Counted from the stretch's first letter, positions 34,081 through 45,588 are shown. The stretch: 64,000 bases of DNA from Calendula officinalis (GCA_963853835.1 OY970830.1:55668515-55732514); one strand, 5' to 3'. Notes: generated by a model from the letters alone, not told the origin. Made by a program: numbers and translations.

Positions 34081-35727
34081 TTAATTGACGAGAAAGCAGG
34101 TCACGAGAAGGCAATATTTCCCTATAAATACTTCACTCAAACTCTACTTCAAACCACACTCAAACTATCACCTCAAACTCTACTTCAAACAAATACTTCA
34201 AAAACATTACCATCTTTTTCATTCAAAATGAATAACATGCAAGTTGTTCCCGGTCCTATCAACCCAGAATTATTATATTTAGCTAATGAGCACAGAGCTT
34301 ATAGTGTATTTTCCAATCAGATCCCTGATGATGTTTTACATATTAGACTGGCTGATAAAACATTTTTTCGAATTCACAATCTTGTCCGTTCGGCACTTCC
34401 AGATGTCTTCTGGAACTTCATAACTACAGCAGGTTTTCAAGGAGTGCTTGACTGTAAATACAGGGAAGTTGATCACGGTCTAGTCACAGCACTCGTCGAG
34501 AGGTGGCGTCCGGAAACAAATACGTTTCACCTCCCAATTGGAGAGGTCACAGTGACCCTCCAAGATGTTCAAGCAATATGGGGTTTACGGACTGATGGAC
34601 CCGCTGTTACAGGTGTTGAACCCGGAACCAATTATGACGACATAATTGGTAGCTTTGAGCGGTTGCTTGGGTTTAGGCCAGCAAGAGTTGATTTTAAAGG
34701 CAGTCAGGTGAGAGTAACATGTCTCACTAAATTTATGGAGGACTTTACCCTGGTGACTGAAGTGGAGTGGCTACAAAGAGCAAGATTATACATACTCCTT
34801 CTACTTAACGGTACTATATTTACGCATAATACTGACAGCCACCTCCATTTGTATTTTTTATACTTCCTTGAAGACCTAGAGGCTTGCGGTCGATATAGTT
34901 GGGGTAGTGCTGTTCTGGCCAGTCTCTACCGAAACCTGTCCAAAGCAACTAATCCTAAAAAATGGCACATTTGCGGGCCTATGAGTTTGCTTCAATTATG
35001 GGCATGGACTAGGTTGCCCAACTTATCTCCGATTCTTACTGATCGCAATATACAATTAACAGGAAAAACTTTTGGTGCTAGGTACGTAATCCGTTATCAT
35101 TATATTAAAATGATAATAGCATAACTAAATTTCAATATATTAAAATTCAGGTGGAAACAAAAGTTAAGCTACGTGCAGATAACCAAGAACAACGTGGCAG
35201 CGTATCGGTCAGGGTTAGAAGCGCTGGAAAGTGAAGAGGTATTTTACTAGTAAAATCTATTCTACAAATGTTATACAAAATATTGAGCTATAACAAAATA
35301 TTGCAGTTCTTATGGACTCCCTATGAAAATTTTGCCGGAGTTCTATCACCAGTGTGTACATACAACCCCCAGAATTGGTTATGTGTAACATATGTTATTC
35401 ATTGGGAAGTAGTTGAGCAGTACTTACCCAACAGGGTTTTGAGACAGTTTTTCGCTTTACCAACATATTCCAATGGCGCCCCTCTTTACTATAGCGGATC
35501 ATAGGTTGTTACGTAAACAGAACCGTAGAGGACGTGTAGGTAAAGATTGGCGGGCGGAGCTTGTCGTTTATGTGACACACTGGAACAACCGGCTTAATTT
35601 TTCCTTGGGCGGGCAATGGATGAGCAGTCCAACAACTGCTGATGATTATATGCCTTGGTACTTTCAGCGTACCATAGGCTTTATTAAAAATCCAAGGCCT
35701 GTTGGAGGCAATTTTTCACGTGGCCAT

Positions 35728-37857
35728 TGTAACACCGCAAATTTGAAACAATTTTTTTTTTTTAAACGTATGCGGAAGCGATTAAAATATTATCTACTAA
35801 CTACTAGTTGTTTCAAAAGACATACATTTAAAGTTATCACAACATATTAACTAAGTTTAATTACAAAGCGGTGTCACGATTAAACTTTGGCTCGACCCGT
35901 TTACAAAAAACACAACACGGTCAAACTTCCCAAAAGCAAGGCTACTACTTCCAAGCCCAACCACCTGAAATAGATAACAGATGAGGATTAGCATAAAGCT
36001 AAGTGAGATAGACCACATGTAATAAACTACATGACACACCAAATGGTAATCACTACATCCCCAAACTAGATCAAGTAACCTAGAAGACCGGTGGTTCTGC
36101 CGAACCATAACCCTTCTACCACAAGGTTTTCCGGAAGCCCTAAGCTACTTGAAATAGTATTAAGTCTCCTTATACAACGAATGCAAAAGAAGTCTTAATA
36201 CTATACCAATAACTAACGATGCCCAGCCCCTATCCAGCAGGCCGTCCTCTAATTTGACTGTATGTGCACATAACCAATTACTCCTAATACCACTAACCAC
36301 TAGGCATCAAAGAAGTAAACCAAGAAATCACAACACAATTCTGCACCAGGCAAAGATAGCGTCGCGATCTAAGGATCGCGTCGCGAAATCCCCACGCGAT
36401 CTATCCCTCGAACGCTATTTCGGTATTCTGTACGAGCCGGAACCAACTTCGCGTCGCGAACCCGAGGTTCGCGTCGCGATCTACAGCAGACAACCAAAAT
36501 CATGCATTTTTCCATTACAAGTGCAACACCAACTATACCAACATACTAAATACCAGCTGTAGGCCAGATCTACTCACCTTGCACCGCAACTTGACCAAAA
36601 ACTCAGTGATCTTATGTTATTGAGTTTGCTTCCCCTTTCCTGTACAAAGTTAATACCGAATTAGTCACCAAATTTCACCGAAACAACAACAATATAGTTT
36701 ATAACCAAAGTACAATTTGCACATCTCTTTAAACCAAATACTTGCAATTCTAATTACACCAAGTAATGTATGACTTCTCTATTCCAAAGTTTGTAACATC
36801 ATTCATACTAACTAGCACAACAATAAGATTTGACTATTTAGGCCAAACGGGTCAAAACCGAATAACTTCAACAAAGCACTTCCATTTTACCACTACATAA
36901 TAATAATAATATCTATAATTCATATAATATACTTATTAGCATTCAAACCACATCAACTTCTCAGATTTATATAAGAATCATAACATCATGAATTTCTAGT
37001 CTTTTGCACCAAAAATCCATACAAAGCCAAACACCATCAATTCTCATAACAAGCACTCATTAACCCTAACTTTTATTCTTACATTGCCATATAACACAAC
37101 ACAAACATAAATTTGGTTTAAAACAATACTTTCAAAAATTTGGCACAATCCATCTTCTTCTTCTTCAAGAATGCAACAATGGTGAATCTCTAACAATCAT
37201 CCCTAAATCAATTCCAAGTGTCAAGTTCTTCCTAACAATCACTTATAGGCCTAAAGAACACATCAATTTAACATTTCAAGAAAAAAATCTCATAAAACTC
37301 ATCAAGCACAAGAACCCTAGTTTTCTAACTTACAATAACATGAACCCTAACAATAAAGAGGCATTTTCTTACCTTAATCTTGCTTTAAATTCGAAATTAC
37401 AGAGAAGGTTAAAAAGATCCAAGCAATTAATCACTCCAAAAGCATAAGAAAACCCAAACCCTTTTTGTGTGTGTGTGTGTGTATGTCGAAGTGTGCAGGA
37501 AACAAGAAAGAGAAAGAGAGTTTAGACACCTCTCAAGACACGTGCCAACTCCCAAACACAGCTCTTAATTCATTTAAAACAGTGTAACACTGAATGTCTA
37601 GATCGCGTTTGATTTATTTAAAAATACTTATCTTACTCAGATTTTAATAACGAAGATATTTTCGGAACTGTAATTCAAAGTTTAATTAAGGAAATAATTT
37701 ATCATTTTCATGCTTAGTTATAATAGTTAATACTAATTTTAACCCCTTGGTTAAAAAAATACAATTAATCCAACTAAAATTATATAAAATAATAAACAAT
37801 AAAATATTACTTACCGAAAGTAATAAAATATTCTAGGTCGGGTCTCGGGATGTTACA
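35728..37857 (-). repeat. 3' LTR of the split gypsy element
   Basis: A 2,130 bp LTR from TGTAACACCGC to GGATGTTACA (plus strand). It contains a CG-palindrome cluster (GATCGCGTCGCGA and TTCGCGTCGCGAA, about 36357-36482) and a short GT microsatellite near 37466-37483. A T-run of about 13 lies 24 bp from the end. The boundaries are fixed by the TSD and the polypurine tract. Confidence 0.88.
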
Positions 37858-37876
37858 AATCTCCCCTCCTTAAAGA
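37858..37876 (-). other. Polypurine tract of the split gypsy element
   Basis: On the minus strand, TTTAAGGAGGGGAGATT leads directly to the LTR TGTAACATCCC. Confidence 0.7.
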
Positions 37877-38304
37877 GATTCCGTCCCCGGAATCTCGCCT
37901 TGAACAAATACATTCGGATAACGGTTCTTCATATCTGACTCGGTTTCCCACGTCATATCGGCACCCAGACTATGTTTCCACTTGACCAAAACCATCGGTA
38001 TCTGTTTCTTCCTCAATTTCGTTACTTTTCGATCCAAAATTTCTATCGGCTCCTCGATTAACCTCTTCCTCGAATCCACCCTTAAATCCTTGATCGGTAA
38101 CACCTGAACTTCCTCTTTTACATTACATTTTCTCAAATAATACACGTTGAACGTGTCATGAATACCCGACAATTCCGGAGGAAGATCGAGTGCAACGGTT
38201 TGGTCATTCACCACTTTACGAATAGTAAACGGCCCAATAAATCTAGGTGCTAACTTTCCCCGTTTCCCGAAACGTATCACACCCTTCCAAGGAGATACTT
38301 TCAA
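37870..38304 (-). pseudogene. Pol C-terminus with chromodomain-like tail
   Basis: A 144-codon frame with the GPF.IRKVV region, HDTFNVYYLRKC, and the tail VLVKWKHSLGADMTWETESDM, the CHD-II type chromodomain remnant used for targeting in chromoviruses. It is separated from the integrase frame by a stop near 38338 (after YADPRR, where the usual sequence continues). Not independently translated. Confidence 0.85.
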
Positions 38305-38337
38305 ATAAACCCGTTCACCCTCAACAAACGTTACGGG

Positions 38338-39243
38338 TCAACGCCGTGGATCCGCGTACATTTTCTGTCTATCCCGAGCGGCTTTCAACTTTTCACGTGC
38401 AATAGCCACTTTATCAGCTGTCAACTGAACGATTTCGGGACCCGCAAACTGTTTTTCCCCAGCTTCTAGCCAGCATGTGGGGGTTCTACACCGTCTGCCA
38501 TACAACATTTCATATGGTGGCATTTTAATACTCGAATGGTATGAGTTGTTATAAGCAAACTCGACCAAAGGTAGATGTGTATCCCACGATCCACCATATT
38601 CTAATACACAAGCCCGTAACATATCTTCTAAAGTTTGAATGGTTCTTTCGGTTTGACCGTCTGTTTGTGGATGGTAAGCGGTGCTCAAATTTACCCGAGT
38701 ACCCAATTCTCTATGCAAACTTTTCCAAAAGTTAGAAACGAATCGAGGATCCCGGTCGGATACAATAGACAACGGAATACCATGTCGAGAAACTATCTCA
38801 TTAATATACAATTTAGCCAATTTATCAAGCGGTGCGGTTTCGTTCGTGGCCAAAAAGTGAGCACTTTTAGTCAACCGATCGACTATTACCCATATCATAT
38901 CATGGTTTCTCGAGGTGCGAGGGAGTTTTGTGACAAAATCCATGGTAATGTTTTCCCACTTCCACTCCGGGATTTCTAGCTGTTTAAGTGACCCGTACGG
39001 TTTCTGATGTTCGGCTTTGACTTGAGCACAAATGTGACATTTTTCTACAAATTGTGCAATATCGGACTTCATAGTAGGCCACCAATACAACATCTTCAAA
39101 TCATTATACATTTTTGTACTACCCGGATGAATGGATAACCGTGAATTATGTGATTCTAATAATATTACTTCCCGTAACCCCCCAACTAAAGGTACCCAAA
39201 TTCGTGTCTGAAATGTCTTCAATTTTCGAGTATCATCCACCAA
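38338..39243 (-). pseudogene. Integrase of the split gypsy element
   Basis: A 301-codon frame: HHCC-type zinc region (SHNSRLSIHPGSTK ... CHICAQVKAEHQ), then the DDE core (DFVTKLPRTS, SDRDPRFVSNFWKSLH, and the following Glu in the AYHPQTDGQTERT region), then WLEAGEKQFAGPEIV. It would catalyse strand transfer of the cDNA. The frame is closed on both sides by stops relative to neighbouring pol pieces. Confidence 0.87.
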
Positions 39244-39252
39244 CTCATCTTT

Positions 39253-39852
39253 TCATTTACTCATAATTTCCGATTTTAAGTTTTCTTCTTTCAAGGCTTC
39301 TAATTGACATATTCTCAATCTATCAACCAGATCCGAAACAATTCCTACCCGCATAAACTGAACAACTTTTGACGATTCCTTATGACTTAAGGCATCGGCG
39401 ACTACATTGGCTTTTCCCGGGTGATATCGAATTTCACAATCATAGTCTTTAATGAGTTCTAACCATCTTCGTTGCCTCATATTCAAGTCTTTTTGCGTAA
39501 AGACATATTGGAGACTTTTGTGATCGGTACAGATAACACATTTGGTTCCATAAAGGTAATGTCTCCATAATTTTAACGCAAAAATTACTGCCGCGAGTTC
39601 TAAATCGTGGGTCGGGTAATTCTTTTCATGAGTTTTTAGTTGACGAGAGGCATAAGCAATTACCCGATCCCTTTGCATTAAAACACACCCTAAACCCGCG
39701 AAAGACGCGTCACAATAAACTATAAAATCGTCTGAACCTTCGGGTAATGCCAATATTGGAGCTTGGCACAATAATTGTTTTAGAGTTTGAAACGCCTTTT
39801 CTTGATCGTCATCCCACCTATATTGAACATCTTTACGTGTTAGCTTCGTCAA
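39253..39852 (-). pseudogene. RNase H of the split gypsy element
   Basis: A 199-codon frame with FIVYCDASFAGLG, ELAAVIFALKLWRHYLYG, TDHKSLQYVFTQKDLNMRQRRW and the ADALS-HKE end. Unlike the first gypsy element there is one copy only, without triplication. A frameshift near 39900-39925 separates it from the reverse transcriptase, and a stop follows EIMSK at its end. Confidence 0.87.
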
Positions 39853-39902
39853 TGGACTAGCAATTTTTGAGAAGTCTTTAATAAACCTTCTATAATAACC
39901 GG

Positions 39903-42596
39903 CTAATCCCAGAAAACTTTTAATTTAGATGGAGTTTTCGGGGCGCTCCAATTCATTACCGCGGTTATCTTTGATGGATCAACTTTCACTCCGGCTTCAC
40001 AAATCACATGCCCCAAAAATTGAACTTCTCTAAGCCAAAACTCACACTTAGAAAACTTGGCATATAATTGTTCCCGTTTCAAGGTGTCTAGAACTTGCCT
40101 CAAATGATTTTCATGATCGATTTCGGTTTTGGAATAAATTAATATATCGTCGATAAAAATAATTACAAATTTATCAAGGAACGGTCGACATACCCGGTTC
40201 ATTAGATCCATAAATATTGCAGGGGCATTCGTCAAACCGAACGGCATGACTAAGAACTCATAATGGCCATATCTTGTTCGAAACGCGGTCTTTGGAATAT
40301 CTTTTTCATGAACTCGGACTTGATGGTAACCCGACCTTAAATCAATTTTTGAGAAATATGATGCCCCTTGTAATTGATCAAATAGGTCATCAATACGCGG
40401 TAACGGGTATTTATTCTTAACTGTTCGTTTATTCAACTCACGGTAATCAATACACATTCTCATTGTGCCATCTTTCTTTTTAACAAACAAAACTGGTGCA
40501 CCCCAAGGTGAGGAACCTGATCTGATAAAACCCTTATCCAATAATTCTTGTATCTGAGTCATCATTTTCCGAATTTCTGATGGTGCCAATCTGTATGGAG
40601 CCTTGACTACGGGACTGGCTCCCGGAACCAGATCAATTTTAAATTCTACCTCTCGAATAGGAGGTAACCCAGGTAACTCATCGGGAAAGACCTCCGGGTA
40701 TTCCGATACCACCCGGATGTCTCGAACAACCTGCTTTTCTTTTCTAACATCAACAGCATAGGCGAGGAACGATTCACATCCTTTGATTAGAGATTTTCTA
40801 GCTTTCATAAGTGAAATAATGGGGAGAGTAGCTTTAACCCGATCTCCGCGGGCCACTACGTGTGTCCCGTCGGGTAAAGGAAGGGTAATTAACTTTTTAT
40901 CACAATTTATTAGTGCATTATTTAAACTGAGCCAATCCATTCCAAGGACCACATCAAAACCAGATATTGGCATTAGGAGTAAAAACGTATTAAAGCAAGC
41001 CCCATCTATAACAACTTTTTCCCCAGTCACAGATGTTGTGACTGGTTCTACAATTCCATTAGCTACTTCCACTTCCAATGGAGTAGATATCACACAAGTA
41101 GGTAATTTTAATTTAACACAGAAATTCATGGAAATAAATGAGCGGTTAGCTCCAGAATCAAACAATACACGAGCCATAATATTATTTATCGAGAACATAC
41201 CAGTAATAACATCATCTGTGGTGATGGTATCCTCCACTGTCATTCGGAATGCTCTTCCCTCAGGCGGAGGGTGATTCTTTCTCTTTTGACCCATCTGTGA
41301 GGACGTTCCACTCCCCGCACCCGAACCCGAACCCTGACCCGAACCCATCTTCCTTGATGAAGGACAGTCACCAATGCGATGACCTTCCTTTTGACAGTTC
41401 CAACATACTGACCGGGGAAATTTACAATCTTCCATTTCATGCCCGTTAACAGCACAACGTATGCATCTCTTAGTTTGGGAACTACAATTCCCCGAATGCG
41501 AGGATTTACATCGATTACACCACACCGGTCTCTGATTAACATTTGAACTATTCTGTCTCTTTCCCGAGTTTCCTTGTTTTTGGTTGTTTTGCCATTTCTT
41601 ATTCTGGTATGTATTTGATTGATCATTTCGGATTCTTTGTTGAGTGTATTTTTCGCGATTCATCAACTCGCGAGCCTTGTAATCCCCCTCTGCCGTCTTG
41701 GCCAAGGTAAAAGCATGTGTAAGTGAACTTGCATGCCTAACCGAGCCCCGATATTCAGGTATTAATGCATCCACAAAATGTTGCAATTGTGATTGCTCAT
41801 CGGGTACCCATTGTGTTACGAACCGAAACTTCTCATTAAACTGTTTTATTAATTCTTCTACCGTCATTCGGTCAGTCATCTTCAACTCCATAAACTCTCG
41901 TTTGATTCGGTTAATTTCAAATGGGCTACAATATTTTTCACATAATTTTTCTTGAAATTGATCCCATGTAACCAAGTCTAATTGGGGTGGAGGTATATGA
42001 AGAGTTAAGGTATCCCACCACACCATAGCTTCCTCTTGAAGCATTCGAGTAGCATACTTGACTCGCAATTCCTTTTCACAATTACAAGCATCGAGTGCCC
42101 TAGACATCTCTCTTAACCAATTTAGGGTTATGTTAGGATCCGTACTGCCTTTGTATATCGGAGGTTTGCATTCAAGAAATTGTTTATAGGTACAAGGAGG
42201 TTTCATGCCGGTTTGAAATGGAAAATTTATGTATGGGTATTGTGGCACACCTTGAAATGGGTTAGGATAGAAATATTGTGGTTGGGATATCGTAGGAGCA
42301 GGCATTGACGGCATTGACATAATTGGTACTGATATCGGAGGAGCTGACATCATAGGATTTGACATCACGGGTGTTGGCATGGTAAAATTTGGCATTGAGT
42401 TAGAGGTAGGGACGGTATTAGTTTGGTTTTGTCGAAGTTCGTCAATAGTATTATCAAGATCTCGCATTCTGCTTTCCATTCTTAAGATGTACTCGTCCTG
42501 ATTTGCATTCGTATACCCCGGGGGTCCCTCGGGTTCACGTTCTCCGACTAACGGGTTCGAGGCTTGATTACCTTGTTCAGCCATACCTGTAATCAT
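39903..42596 (-). pseudogene. Gag, protease and reverse transcriptase, truncated
   Basis: An 897-codon frame. The N-terminal third has a Met/Pro-rich repeat (PTPVMSNPMMSAPPISVP), then the gag domain (CTYKQFLECKPPIYKGSTDP, VWWDTLTLHIP, FNEKFRFVTQWVP). Three zinc-knuckle-like CCHC motifs follow (CNRCKSSHSGNC, CIRCAVNGHEMEDC, CWNCQKEGHRIGDC), then the protease ARVLFDSGANRSFIS and reverse transcriptase with FIDDILIYS. It ends in SKLKVFWD where TPSE.RSFLGLAGYYRRF is expected, a frameshift. Gag and pol are in one frame here, unlike the first element. Confidence 0.9.
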
Positions 42597-42764
42597 TCAC
42601 AACATCTCACCAATATTTAGTTGAACATCATTAGTACCTATGTTACTAACCACTAATCAACCAATTCACTAATCACCCAATACCCACACTTTTGGAATGT
42701 TTGACCAACTTGAGCCATGATTTGGGAATGCTACACCTCACTATGTACACATTGCCAAACCAGG

Positions 42765-42776
42765 GCTCTGATACCA
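42765..42776 (-). other. Primer binding site of the split gypsy element
   Basis: TGGTATCAGAGC on the minus strand, complementary to initiator Met tRNA. The 24 bp inverted LTR terminus starts at 42779, where a 2.1 kb LTR should start. Confidence 0.9.
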
Positions 42777-42778
42777 AA

Positions 42779-42802
42779 TTGTTTCAAATTTGCGGTGTTA
42801 CA
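42779..42802. repeat. 24 bp inverted LTR terminus
   Basis: Perfect reverse complement of 35728-35751. It is the only LTR sequence at this end of the element. Directly beyond it is the TSD copy GCCAT. Confidence 0.95.
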
Positions 42803-43987
42803 GCCATAATCTGGGAGGAGCTTTAAATGTTGCGGTAATATGTCATAATAATGTTTATATGTACATTTAGTCATAATATGTATTAATAATTGATATAACA
42901 TGTATGTAGGTTGATGGGTTAACACATCTTCAATCGATGATGCAACCAATGTTGGGACAACAGCAGTTTCAGCCTTTTGTAGATGACATGTATCAATGGT
43001 CCCAAACATACTTGCATCAAGCCGGTGCGGAAGAACGTCCAAGTTTTTGGACTGCTCGTGTGTCAGAACATCACCAACAACCGCCACCCCTGACACAGGA
43101 GGAATTAATGCCGGTTCCCAGATGGATGCGGGGGGCTCGTAGGTCCCAACAACAAACACAAACAGAAGATGAGGGCCCATCAAACTGGGGGGATTCTAGT
43201 GCCCAACAAACGCAAACGGAATATGCTGGTGGTGCAAGTACATCACACCAAATGGGCTACGTTCCAAGTTCAAACTTTGAACAGGGGGGTTCTAGTACGC
43301 AATTTCAAAACGAAAATCCAATTAATATGGATGGGATATCTCAAAACGATTATACTTTTTTCCCGGAATTGTTTGCGAATACCCCCCCCCCCCCCCCCCC
43401 CCCCCGCGTATGCTCACCAACAATATTCTCACGAATTCAGTTTGACAGATCCCCCTCAGAATTATTTCGCGGGCGAATTTTCTGATCAACAACCGAATAT
43501 AAACGTGAGTCCGGTCCATCTGTTTGGCATCAATATAGACCCATCTAATCAGGAAGAAGAAGTTAGGCCCGTAAGAAACAGAAGACCGCCGAATTGTGGG
43601 ACAGGAGGTAGAAGGGGCCACAATCATTAGCTTATATTTTTGCCCAAAGTTGTATTATGCAAGTATTTATTTTTGTTTTAATTTTTTGACTTTTGCAAAC
43701 CATTTTGTATGTTTTTGGAATACAAAAAACCATTTTTTTGCATTTTCAGATTGTCATAACTCTTTCATTACTTATCTTTTTGCTCTTATTCTTTTTCATA
43801 TGTTTACATTCTAATCAATACCACAACTATCATTTACAAAGTTATATCTGAATAACTTAAAAGTGTACTGTATCAAGCTCCAAACTTAGACATTTAATTT
43901 TTTTGAAATTTTTTTTAATACTTGATTTTTAAATGATAAACACTAACATCATGATTTTATAAATCAATACCAAATACAATTGAAACT

Positions 43988-45131
43988 TTAATCCAAATCA
44001 TCATATAAAACCACAGATCTAAAAGGAAAAATTTCTGGTTGGGATTCTAAAATACGATAGCTATACAAATCACGAGCTATAAGTTGTCGATAACCCGTAG
44101 CGATCTGATTACTATCGACGACTCCATCTTGCTTGATTGATTTCCCTGTTACCAAATAGTGCATAAACTTACAAACAAACACAGCAGAGTCTTCTTCCCT
44201 TCCTTGAGGTATGCCTTTGGCGAAATGAAGATTCGCCTTAACTTGGGGGGTTTCTTTCTTCATAGGAGAAACTCCTTTTAAAACCGGGCAAAACATCTCG
44301 CCAACGTTTTAGGGTTGCCGTAAGCACGTCATGCTTTATGGAACGACGACAACTGCAAAATAAACATGTATCGTTGCTAACAAGATCCATCTGTACAAGC
44401 AACCAAACGTTATCATTTAAACGTAACGGGATGTATAAGACATCTACGTCCCCCCAAGATGGGTAAGGTGTCAAACTGCCATCTGCATATTTTACAGCAT
44501 CTGATCCGTGAGGTGGTAAGAGTAGAGACTCAAACTTGGTAGGCATTATTGTCCATCGCTTATATTCTCCAGTATTATAGCCAAGATACAATCGATAACG
44601 CATCCGTCTTCTAATCCAACAATCTATATGCTGTAATAAATATACAATTATTTACCTTTGAGATTCTATCAAAAATATGGATAATAACATAATTAAATTA
44701 CGTACCCCACGGCACAAAACTGAGCTTGAATTATCATCTAACAGGGTACTCCAAAACTCTCTAGGTACCTGGGTACGACCTAAGAATACAATATAGCAAA
44801 AGGTTTCATTCCCGCGACTATCCCCGTTCAAGTAAAATTCCTCTACACTCCTGGCCCAACCATACTCCTCAACCAAGTCAATTGTGTGTGATTGTTGATT
44901 ACCTATTGAGGAGTTCTGAGTTTCCTGCTCCACAGCCTGTAATGTCGGTGGAGGCATTTCCCTCGTACGTCGCATCCTATGTGTGCTTGCTTCCTGAACC
45001 GCCTCCTCCTTCGCCCCTTCATAAGCCAGGTTATCCATTTCATGCATTGTACGTTGCATCTCCTCAATGATAAGTCGAAGTTCATGGGCTCGACCTTGTT
45101 GACCCATTTGGTCAACTGATTCTTCTAACAT
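43988..45131 (-). pseudogene. ULP1-peptidase-like MULE gene
   Basis: Exon 1 (up to 45131, possibly starting a little higher) carries a coiled-coil-like segment (ELRLIIEEMQRTMHEMD) and VPREFWSTLLDD. A GTACGT...TTACAG intron (about 44632-44703) leads to exon 2 with CWIRRRMRYR and VDVLYIPLRLNDNVWLLVQMDL. After a one-base frameshift near 44285 come GIPQGREEDSAVFVCKFMHYL and the C-terminus. The layout is that of C48 (ULP1) peptidases, which process SUMO. The catalytic positions appear lost: the usual HW is VW, the Asp of yDSL reads as Ser/Cys, and the DCG Cys is DSA. So even without the frameshift it would probably be inactive as a protease. ULP-like genes are known passengers of Kaonashi MULEs. 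Confidence 0.72.
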
Positions 45132-45249
45132 CTGAATCTGTAGATGAAGTTCATAGATTAAAAGTTTGTTGTCTTCTCCACATGGTATTAGAAAAATGCT
45201 ATTTTCCTCTTTTTATTTTTGTATTTTTTTTTCAAGTGAATCTTGATTT

Positions 45250-45253
45250 TTAT

Positions 45254-45284
<31 letters not shown>
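45250..45284. repeat. Long T homopolymer
   Basis: About 34 consecutive T upstream of the ULP-like gene (on the minus strand, an A-run). It encodes a poly-Lys shadow frame and is prone to length error in sequencing. Confidence 0.9.
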
Positions 45285-45364
45285 GTGAAGTGTTGGGGAG
45301 AAGAAGAGTGGTTTAGAACGGTTGTGAAGTGTGGATTATATAGGCGAGGGATTGTATTTCGGTT

Positions 45365-45588
45365 GGAATGAAGCCGGCCTCGGGGAGGCACTTTTAAGTG
45401 GAAGCCGGCCTCAAGGAGGCACTTTTAAGGGGTGTGTCAGGCAGAACCTAAAGCCGGCCTCCAGGAGTACTCTTTTAATTTGAAAGCCGGCCTCCAGGAC
45501 TCCATAAAGCCTATTTTTGAATACCCAAGAAAAACAAGCCTATTTGTGAAAAACAGATAAAATGTAGCCTATTTTTGAAAAAAATTCT
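45365..45588 (-). repeat. Right terminal inverted repeat of the MULE
   Basis: Carries four GC-rich modules (GAAGCCGGCCTCGGGGAGGC, the CAAGGAGGC variant, and two CCGGCCTCCAGGA variants) and three AGCCTATTTTTG/AGCCTATTTGTG motifs, mirroring the left end. Confidence 0.82.

Larger units (their letters stand above)
35728..42802 (-). mobile_element. Ty3/gypsy element lacking its 5' LTR
   Basis: Inserted in the PMD gene with a perfect TSD, GCCAT, at 35723-35727 and 42803-42807. The lower end is a complete 2,130 bp LTR. The upper end, next to the Met primer site, has only 24 bp, and these are the inverse of the first 24 bp of the lower LTR. The element therefore ends in two copies of the same LTR terminus facing each other. 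Pol order and proteins place it with Tekay/Del-like chromoviruses, like the first element but diverged. The coding region has at least three breaks. It cannot have been made by recombination between two LTRs alone, because the TSD is intact and the primer site is retained. Confidence 0.9.
34228..43630 (+). pseudogene. Plant mobile domain (PMD) gene, split by gypsy
   Basis: Exons: 34228-35081, 35151-35238, 35307-35727 continuing at 42808, with splicing near 42837-42909, and 42910-43630. The first exons encode a plant mobile domain of the aminotransferase-like / MAIN family (FWNFITTAGFQGVL, THTFHLPIGEVTVTLQDV-like TFHLPIGEVTVTLQDVQAIW, LQRARLYILLLLNGTIF, CGRYSWGSAVLASLYRNL, LQLWAWTRLP). Exon 3 has FLWTPYE and ends VLRQF, then a one-base frameshift near 35470 to LLRKQNRRGRVGKDWRAE. 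The gypsy element at 35728-42802 interrupts ...FSRGH. After it the frame resumes as NLGGALNVA, an intron, then VDGLTHLQSMMQPML and a Gln/Pro-rich tail ending GRRGHNH. A run of about 24 C (43382-43405) throws the tail out of frame. PMD proteins occur in plant transposons and act in gene silencing or genome maintenance when domesticated (MAIN, MAIL1). Confidence 0.85.
29644..45588. mobile_element. Giant multi-gene Mutator-like element (MULE)
   Basis: Inverted termini bracket 15.9 kb. The left begins AGAATTTTTTTCAAAAATAGG at about 29644; the right ends with its inverse at 45588. Similarity continues inward for about 200 bp (CACAAATAGGCT, TTCAAAAATAGGCTTT, then GGCCGGCTTT modules). Inside are a B3-like gene, a mudrA transposase, a PMD gene and a ULP1-like gene. 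Removing the nested gypsy element (7,075 bp plus one TSD copy) leaves about 8.9 kb. The flanks are GT-rich (GTGTGTG on both sides), so a TSD of the usual 9-11 bp cannot be fixed exactly. MULEs carrying ULP-like genes (Kaonashi) and PMD-carrying MULEs are known in plants; the B3-like passenger is not one I can place. Confidence 0.85.

Noticed and set aside
45188..45391. Poly-Lys frame starting MPPRGRL, and a similar start at 29845
   Set aside because: The start is a GC-rich terminal module and the rest is the T homopolymer; the similar MPPRGRL at 29845 comes from the same terminal module.
29644..45588. A definite 9 bp TSD of the MULE
   Set aside because: Both flanks are GT-repeats (GTGTGTG), so a match by chance cannot be told from a true duplication.
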